Source: Flavobacteriales bacterium
Lineage (GTDB): Bacteria > Bacteroidota > Bacteroidia > Flavobacteriales_G > Salibacteraceae
Direction: 5' to 3'
Length of the DNA stretch: 42,084 bases
Assembly: GCA_020435995.1 (NCBI GenBank)
Contig: JAGQYO010000029.1
Span: 1 to 42,084 of the forward strand
Positions 37,721 to 42,084 of this stretch are shown here, piece by piece. Every line of letters starts with the position of its first letter. The stretch's first letter is position 1. A program made the translations under genes and the position numbers. The notes beneath the pieces were generated by a model. That model was given only the letters and a program-made list of their open reading frames with translations, did not search any database and was not told the DNA's origin.

Positions 37721-40531
37721 TTCTTCCAGAGATTTTAAAGTCCAAGAGGCGGCCTCTCTAACGGCGTTGAAAGGGCTATTTAAATGTGGTTTAATCAGGG
37801 GTAAAAACGAGGGATCTTTGATTTCTCGCATGAGGTTAAATACCACCACTTTCAGCCTTGGGTCGCGACCTTTAAGTAAAATCTTAAAACATTTAAATTC
37901 ATCTGGCACCTCCATTTTCAACACGGAAATAGCCTGTTTTGTGATGCCATCCATCATGGCGGTTTCAGCTACAGGAATAAGATATTTTTTAAGGTTAGGT
38001 TCAAGTAGGTTATCTAAAAATTCCACGGAGTGTGACCGAATGTCTTGGTTCACGTTTTTAATGCCCAAATACGCTGGTATCACATCTTCTGGTGGGTATT
38101 TTAAACCTAGCAATCTAAAAATCCTTTCGAGGGTAGCATCGAGTCTGCTTTCAAGGAGAGAAATTAGTTTTTCTCTCAATTCGTACACCTTGTTTAATTG
38201 ATCTTTTGGCAGCAGCTCGTTCTGCTTGTACATCACAGCAAGTATGTTTCTATAAATTTCAATTTCATCGAAAATGAGTTGAAGGAGTCTTTTGTGTTTG
38301 ATTCTTAAAAAAGGAGCATCTTTTTGCATTTGATTTAGGGCTCGGAGTGTTTCCAATCGCAAGGTCACATCTGGTGATTCGAGCAAATTGAACAATGCAT
38401 CTACAGAAGCTTGAAACGGAATACCGGAAAGCACTTCTGGAATCTGCCGAATTACCTCTAGTTCAGTCGTGTGGCTTTTTGAAAAGGCAAGAAGATCGGG
38501 AATAATTCCTAATCCGTAAAATTGGAGGGATGAAATAGAGGCAGCTTTCAGTTCTTTTTCTTTTATCGATGATAAGAGGGTATGTATGTATTTGGGTTGT
38601 AGTGAGTATCCTGCCGCATAAATGGCATTTTTTCTTATTTCTGCGTCCTCGTCCAATAAAGCTTCGTCAATAATCCAATACAAGCTTTCCATTTGAGCCA
38701 GACCAGTGGCTTTTAAGATCATGATTTTGTAATGTATCCGCTCTTCCATCGCATCGCACATATTCATAAATTCTATCTTCATTTGAAGAAGCTCTTTGAA
38801 TTTTAAGTGCTTTTTCATTTCCCCGTTGCTCCTTATTTCCTGCGCGATTCCGAGCATGGCAACGTTGCTTATTTCTGGGTTTTCATGATGCAGATATTTT
38901 TTAATGGTCAACATTTTATTGTCTCTGGTTTGTTTTACAAGTTGAGAAAAAGCGGCAACTTTCATTTCTGAAGTACCAACCTCAATAAACTGTTCCAGCT
39001 TCTCATTAGATACCACCTTGTTGAGAGCGTAAATACAGCGAAATGCCGCCAACTGAACGATGGCTGACGGATGGTCTAACATTTTGTCTACTACCTTATA
39101 AATTCCTTTGTCAGGTACATGTTCAACTTGCTCTAATACCCATTGAATTTGTTTTTCTGTACCTGATTCTAATACACGCTTTAGCCCGCTAATTACAGAT
39201 GTACTTGTGAAATCGGTATAATCTACGTGGACATCCTTTTCTTTTAAGGCTATTTTTTCTCTAAATGAATTGAGGTATTCACGCCTAATTCTAAACGCTA
39301 CCCACAACCATAAAGCGAGGATTACAAGCACCAAAACTGTAACCGCACGAATTGATAAGTCAAATCCATTTATTAGAAAAATAAGAAGTAATCCACTGAT
39401 TCCGGTCGCTGACATATCGATAAATACATCTATAAAACTTTTGGTCTGACTTTTTATATTTTCTGGAATGGGCAGAGCCATGAGTTCTGTTGCTGCTTTG
39501 TTGATCGATTGTTTTACAGAAATATCCCACATTTTGAGGAATATAACTATCGATAGGAAGGGGGCCACCATAAGCATGATTGAGCCTAAAACGAGACCTC
39601 CAGGTAAAATCAGTAAGGAGGAACCAACACCATATTTACCTACTACACGATGCGTAATAAAAAGCTGAATGATAAGCGAAATCACATTAAATGTAGAAAA
39701 CCAAAATCCAAAAAAACCAGTGAGTTCACTGGTATTGCTATAAGTTTGAGCTGCTATACTACTAAACTGGAACTCAACTAGTTTAGCAACGATTACACTT
39801 AAACCTATGATTAGGGCCAAAAAGGTCAAGTGTTTGGATTTGCTAATAAGCCAAATGGGATGTTCTCCTCGTTCTGGTAATCGCTTCGATTGTTGGTATC
39901 TGTTGAGGGTTTTAATATGTTTTTTCCAAATCGTATTATAAACTGGAATGCAAGCAGCTAACGCTAAACCAGCAACCCAGAGAAGTTTTGGGCCATCTAT
40001 GAACGATGAGAGGATTGAAGTTACATATCCTCCAGCTACACCGCCGGCAATTGCACCAGCACCTATCAATCCTAATAATCGTTTTGCTTCACGCGGGTTG
40101 AAGGCCAAATTGGCCATTACCCAAAATTGTGATACAACCAGCACTCCGAAATTTGCAGTAGCCACATAGAAAATGTACAGAACGGGCTTTACAGCAATTT
40201 GAAAAGAAAGGAGGAGAGAGACTGTAATTAATGAAATTATAGCGATATATAGCGTAAGGGTGTTTACCCTACGAAGGGATCTCCCGTGTAGGGCTTTGGA
40301 ATAAAGTGTAGATACAGCCATAGCAAATATGGCCACCAATACAAATACTAAGGGGAGTTTTTCTATACCTATTACGGCTAAGAATTGCGCGTTAACAACG
40401 GGCTTAATGATGAGAAGAGCAAAAACAATTAGGAAAATATTGAGTTGCATAAGGAACACCCTTTGGTATTCCCCGTCTCTTAAATCCCAGGTTTTTCGAA
40501 TAAAATCTTTTGCTATTTCTCTGTAGTTCAT
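37715..40531 (-). CDS. NTT-type nucleotide transporter (ADP/ATP carrier-like, MFS fold) fused to HEAT repeats
   Basis: A 938-residue inner-membrane protein. Residues about 22-410 hold roughly ten to twelve transmembrane helices with the fold of the ATP/ADP antiporter (Npt/TLC) family, such as VFLMQLNIFLIVFALLIIKP and FNPREAKRLLGLIGAGAIAG and SIVIFLKMWDISVKQSINKA. From about 440 to 938 the sequence is a run of HEAT-like helical repeats (HPSAIVQLAAFRCIYALNK, DEDAEIRKNAIYAAGYS, VTLRLETLRALNQM), presumably cytosolic. NTT-HEAT fusions are known from free-living bacteria; their substrates are not established. The gene starts 14 bases after the second SxxK hydrolase gene on the same strand. Confidence 0.82.
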   Translation of the reverse strand: MNYREIAKDFIRKTWDLRDGEYQRVFLMQLNIFLIVFALLIIKPVVNAQFLAVIGIEKLPLVFVLVAIFAMAVSTLYSKALHGRSLRRVNTLTLYIAIISLITVSLLLSFQIAVKPVLYIFYVATANFGVLVVSQFWVMANLAFNPREAKRLLGLIGAGAIAGGVAGGYVTSILSSFIDGPKLLWVAGLALAACIPVYNTIWKKHIKTLNRYQQSKRLPERGEHPIWLISKSKHLTFLALIIGLSVIVAKLVEFQFSSIAAQTYSNTSELTGFFGFWFSTFNVISLIIQLFITHRVVGKYGVGSSLLILPGGLVLGSIMLMVAPFLSIVIFLKMWDISVKQSINKAATELMALPIPENIKSQTKSFIDVFIDMSATGISGLLLIFLINGFDLSIRAVTVLVLVILALWLWVAFRIRREYLNSFREKIALKEKDVHVDYTDFTSTSVISGLKRVLESGTEKQIQWVLEQVEHVPDKGIYKVVDKMLDHPSAIVQLAAFRCIYALNKVVSNEKLEQFIEVGTSEMKVAAFSQLVKQTRDNKMLTIKKYLHHENPEISNVAMLGIAQEIRSNGEMKKHLKFKELLQMKIEFMNMCDAMEERIHYKIMILKATGLAQMESLYWIIDEALLDEDAEIRKNAIYAAGYSLQPKYIHTLLSSIKEKELKAASISSLQFYGLGIIPDLLAFSKSHTTELEVIRQIPEVLSGIPFQASVDALFNLLESPDVTLRLETLRALNQMQKDAPFLRIKHKRLLQLIFDEIEIYRNILAVMYKQNELLPKDQLNKVYELREKLISLLESRLDATLERIFRLLGLKYPPEDVIPAYLGIKNVNQDIRSHSVEFLDNLLEPNLKKYLIPVAETAMMDGITKQAISVLKMEVPDEFKCFKILLKGRDPRLKVVVFNLMREIKDPSFLPLIKPHLNSPFNAVREAASWTLKSLEEK

Positions 40532-40545
40532 TATAGAACTTAGCC

Positions 40546-41538
40546 TTAAACAGGTTTTAATCTACGATCAATTTCCTTAGATAATGCACGCATGAGTTTT
40601 TCACCTTCACCATCTTCACACATGGCTACAATAATATACCTTCTCCAATCAGGTCCCCAAATTAATGCGGAGTCGGCATGAAAATCTTTCCATGAACCAG
40701 ATTTTCTAAAAACTTTAGCCTTAGGAGCCACTTGGTCCATGGTATTCACAAACTTGTGATGCAGTTCAGGATTTCCCAAATAGCCAAGCATTTCTTTAGA
40801 TCGATCAAAGGTTACTAATTGTCCAAAAGCAAGGAGATAATAGTACCTACACACTTGTGTTGGACTTGCCGCATGGCTGATGTTTTTCATCGGATCGCCT
40901 CTTCTTGGGCCTGTGCTGGCATATCTTTTTCCAACCCAAAGTCCACCTCCTTTCTCTTGGTCGTAAAATTCGTACCTAGGGTCTTGCATTACTTTCTGGA
41001 TTCTGTCCAACCCCACTATATCAATCACTTTGGTAGTAGAGGCGTTGTTGCTTTTTGCAATCATTTGTCTTAAGTCTTGTTGCAATTCAGGGGTTTCTTC
41101 TAAATCACCTTTTTCCATGGCATCAACTGCGGTGAGCAATACTGCAATTTTTGGCAAACTGGCTGCGTACATCATGTTATCGCCATTTTTATGGGCAAAT
41201 TTCACAGCGTAAGGATTTCTCATATCCACCAATCCAATTCCCAATTTTTTGTTGGCAACCAATCTTTTCCATTTTGGGTTTTTGTTTACAACGTCATCGA
41301 GTATATGCTGTAGCCGTGGATTTTCTAATTCTCGCAAAGGCTTTATGAGAGAATCTGGAACCCGTAAAGGAAGTTCGCTAAGGCTGAGAGGTTCTGGAGC
41401 AATTGGTTCTTCATCAAACAAACCCAACAGGTATTTGGCTCCCATTCCACCGCCGAGAAGCAGAAGAACAACCATCGAAAACGTTCTTAATTTACTTCCC
41501 ATTTTTGGAATAAATATGCGTTGAACCGATAGAATCAT
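40546..41538 (-). CDS. Membrane-anchored SxxK serine hydrolase, class A beta-lactamase fold
   Basis: A 330-residue protein with an N-terminal transmembrane anchor (about 22-40: MVVLLLLGGGMGAKYLLG). Motifs of the penicillin-interacting fold: S127-L-P-K130 (SxxK), S163-N-N165 (SDN-like) and K279-S-G281 (KTG-like, in RKSGSW). Numbering is from the ATG at 41538; an in-frame ATG at 41502 (MGSKLRTFS) is an equally good start. No Glu166-type omega loop of true class A beta-lactamases was identified with confidence, so peptidase or esterase activity on cell-wall material is more likely than antibiotic resistance. It shares motif choices (SNN, KSG) with the hydrolase at 36469-37710 but little overall sequence. 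Confidence 0.85.
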   Translation of the reverse strand: MILSVQRIFIPKMGSKLRTFSMVVLLLLGGGMGAKYLLGLFDEEPIAPEPLSLSELPLRVPDSLIKPLRELENPRLQHILDDVVNKNPKWKRLVANKKLGIGLVDMRNPYAVKFAHKNGDNMMYAASLPKIAVLLTAVDAMEKGDLEETPELQQDLRQMIAKSNNASTTKVIDIVGLDRIQKVMQDPRYEFYDQEKGGGLWVGKRYASTGPRRGDPMKNISHAASPTQVCRYYYLLAFGQLVTFDRSKEMLGYLGNPELHHKFVNTMDQVAPKAKVFRKSGSWKDFHADSALIWGPDWRRYIIVAMCEDGEGEKLMRALSKEIDRRLKPV

Positions 41539-41564
41539 ATAAATAAGTTATGAAAAACATGACG

Positions 41565-41592
41565 CGAAATTACATCGCGGTAGTCAGCGCAA
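41565..41592 (-). promoter_or_regulatory. Promoter for the hydrolase-transporter gene pair
   Basis: On the minus strand TTG (41592-41590) is followed by 17 bases and TAATTTCG (41572-41565), one base off TAnnTTTG. The element ends 26 bases upstream of the ATG at 41538. Spacing is within the range for this promoter class. Confidence 0.5.
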
Positions 41593-41665
41593 TCATTCTT
41601 TCTAAATAATTAACTATTAGGAGGTTTGGGCTGAGTTATTTAGAGGGAGTTGAAATTAGAGTTGT

Positions 41666-41709
41666 GAATTTTGAATGTAGAATTTTGATTGGCCTTCAAT
41701 TCAAAATTC
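41666..41709. repeat. Inverted repeat downstream of the type IX-secreted gene
   Basis: GAATTTTGAAT (41666-41676) and ATTCAAAATTC (41699-41709) are perfect 11-base complements, separated by 22 bases; a further partial copy, GAATTTTGA, lies at 41680-41688. It is 38 bases after the stop of the minus-strand sorting-domain gene, so it could act as a terminator or mRNA stabiliser. It is AT-rich and could also be slippage-derived. The rest of the 209-bp gap 41539-41747 shows only the promoter above. Confidence 0.45.
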
Positions 41710-41747
41710 AATTAACCACGAGCCTTTTAAAATTCCCACTTCAAAAC

Positions 41748-42084
41748 TCACTCGACAACCAGTCTCTTAAAAACCGTCTCACTCTCACAATACAAGCCAA
41801 GCAAATAAGTACCGGAGGCAAGATGTAGATTCACTTCAGGCGATTGCCAGAAAAACGGATCCTCTTTCCAGTGTGATACGTCTGTTTGGTAAACCAACCC
41901 ACCAACCGAGTTGAAGATTTTAATCTCTCGAACTTGATTGTCGTTGTTTTGGGCAAGGACAAAGAAGGGCTGGGTTGGTTGGGTATTATTGGATTGAATA
42001 ACTGGATTAGGCCTGATCTCAAAATCGCACAATCGAGGAGGTAGGTTTTTGTTTTTGAGGACGTCGATTTCTTGGATGGCGGTG
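41748..42084 (-). CDS. Type IX secretion system-exported protein, C-terminal part only
   Basis: The frame is open to the right edge of the window, so only the last 111 or so codons of a longer gene are seen. The sequence has a type A T9SS sorting domain: RPNPV near its start, a middle strand VREIKIFNSVGGLVYQTDVS, then LHLASGTYLLGLYCESETVFKRLVVE-type end (shown here in parts: SGTYLLGLY and KRLVVE). Such domains direct proteins through the type IX pore and are removed or lipid-anchored at the surface. The passenger domain, and therefore the function, lies outside the window. Confidence 0.85.
   Translation of the reverse strand, partial: TAIQEIDVLKNKNLPPRLCDFEIRPNPVIQSNNTQPTQPFFVLAQNNDNQVREIKIFNSVGGLVYQTDVSHWKEDPFFWQSPEVNLHLASGTYLLGLYCESETVFKRLVVE

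Noticed and set aside
36469-41538. Antibiotic-resistance beta-lactamases
   Set aside because: Both proteins have SxxK, SNN and KSG motifs but no clear omega-loop Glu; their context points to envelope functions, so a resistance call is not justified.

Overview
The window reads as a Bacteroidota chromosome, probably a free-living marine-type Flavobacteriia or Cytophagia; I cannot place it further. Evidence: promoters of the TAnnTTTG (-7) type, A-rich leaders with almost no Shine-Dalgarno sequences, a type IX secretion C-terminal sorting domain at the right edge, a fused E1 alpha/beta dehydrogenase, repeated DUF349 domains, a nucleotide-transporter/HEAT fusion, and a relA/spoT-fur-purA-OstA gene run. 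No rRNA, IS element, prophage or CRISPR array is visible, and I saw no broken genes.

Layout. (1) 1-12770: core information-processing block on the + strand: partial tRNA-Gly, tRNA-Thr, tuf, tRNA-Trp, secE, nusG, rplK, rplA, rplJ, rplL, rpoB, rpoC, closed by a strong hairpin terminator; a small DUF3467 gene follows. (2) 13107-18871 (-): an outer-membrane patatin/beta-barrel lipase, an orphan B12/siderophore-type binding protein overlapping a PLP/CBS-domain cysteine-cystathionine synthase by one base, and a LolC/E-type permease. (3) 18930-24899 (+): a NamZ-like muramidase (DUF1343), a DUF349 coiled-coil protein, a fused E1 dehydrogenase and an exported protein of unknown function. (4) 24903-27430: hotdog thioesterase, YihY-type membrane protein and a fatty-acid desaturase, plus a possible small ORF in the 315-bp gap that follows. 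(5) 27746-33380 (-): OstA/LptA-like protein, purA, a Fur-family regulator and a bifunctional RelA/SpoT enzyme. (6) 33545-41538: the most unusual locus, with an exported ATP-grasp/phosphohistidine protein resembling glucan water dikinases, an exported SxxK serine hydrolase, an NTT-type nucleotide transporter fused to HEAT repeats, and a second SxxK serine hydrolase. (7) 41748-42084 (-): the 3' end of a type IX-secreted protein.

Two sequence-level patterns stand out. Three genes (yihY, relA/spoT and the exported dikinase-like gene) have a TAnnTTTG element followed by exactly four bases and then the start codon, which predicts leaderless mRNAs. All four convergent gene pairs end within about 4 bp of each other, once inside a 16-bp perfect palindrome containing both stop codons. 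The best candidate for an undescribed system is region 6: an ATP-dependent dikinase fold predicted to lie outside the cytoplasm, next to a predicted nucleotide transporter and two penicillin-binding-fold hydrolases. Any functional link among these is inference.
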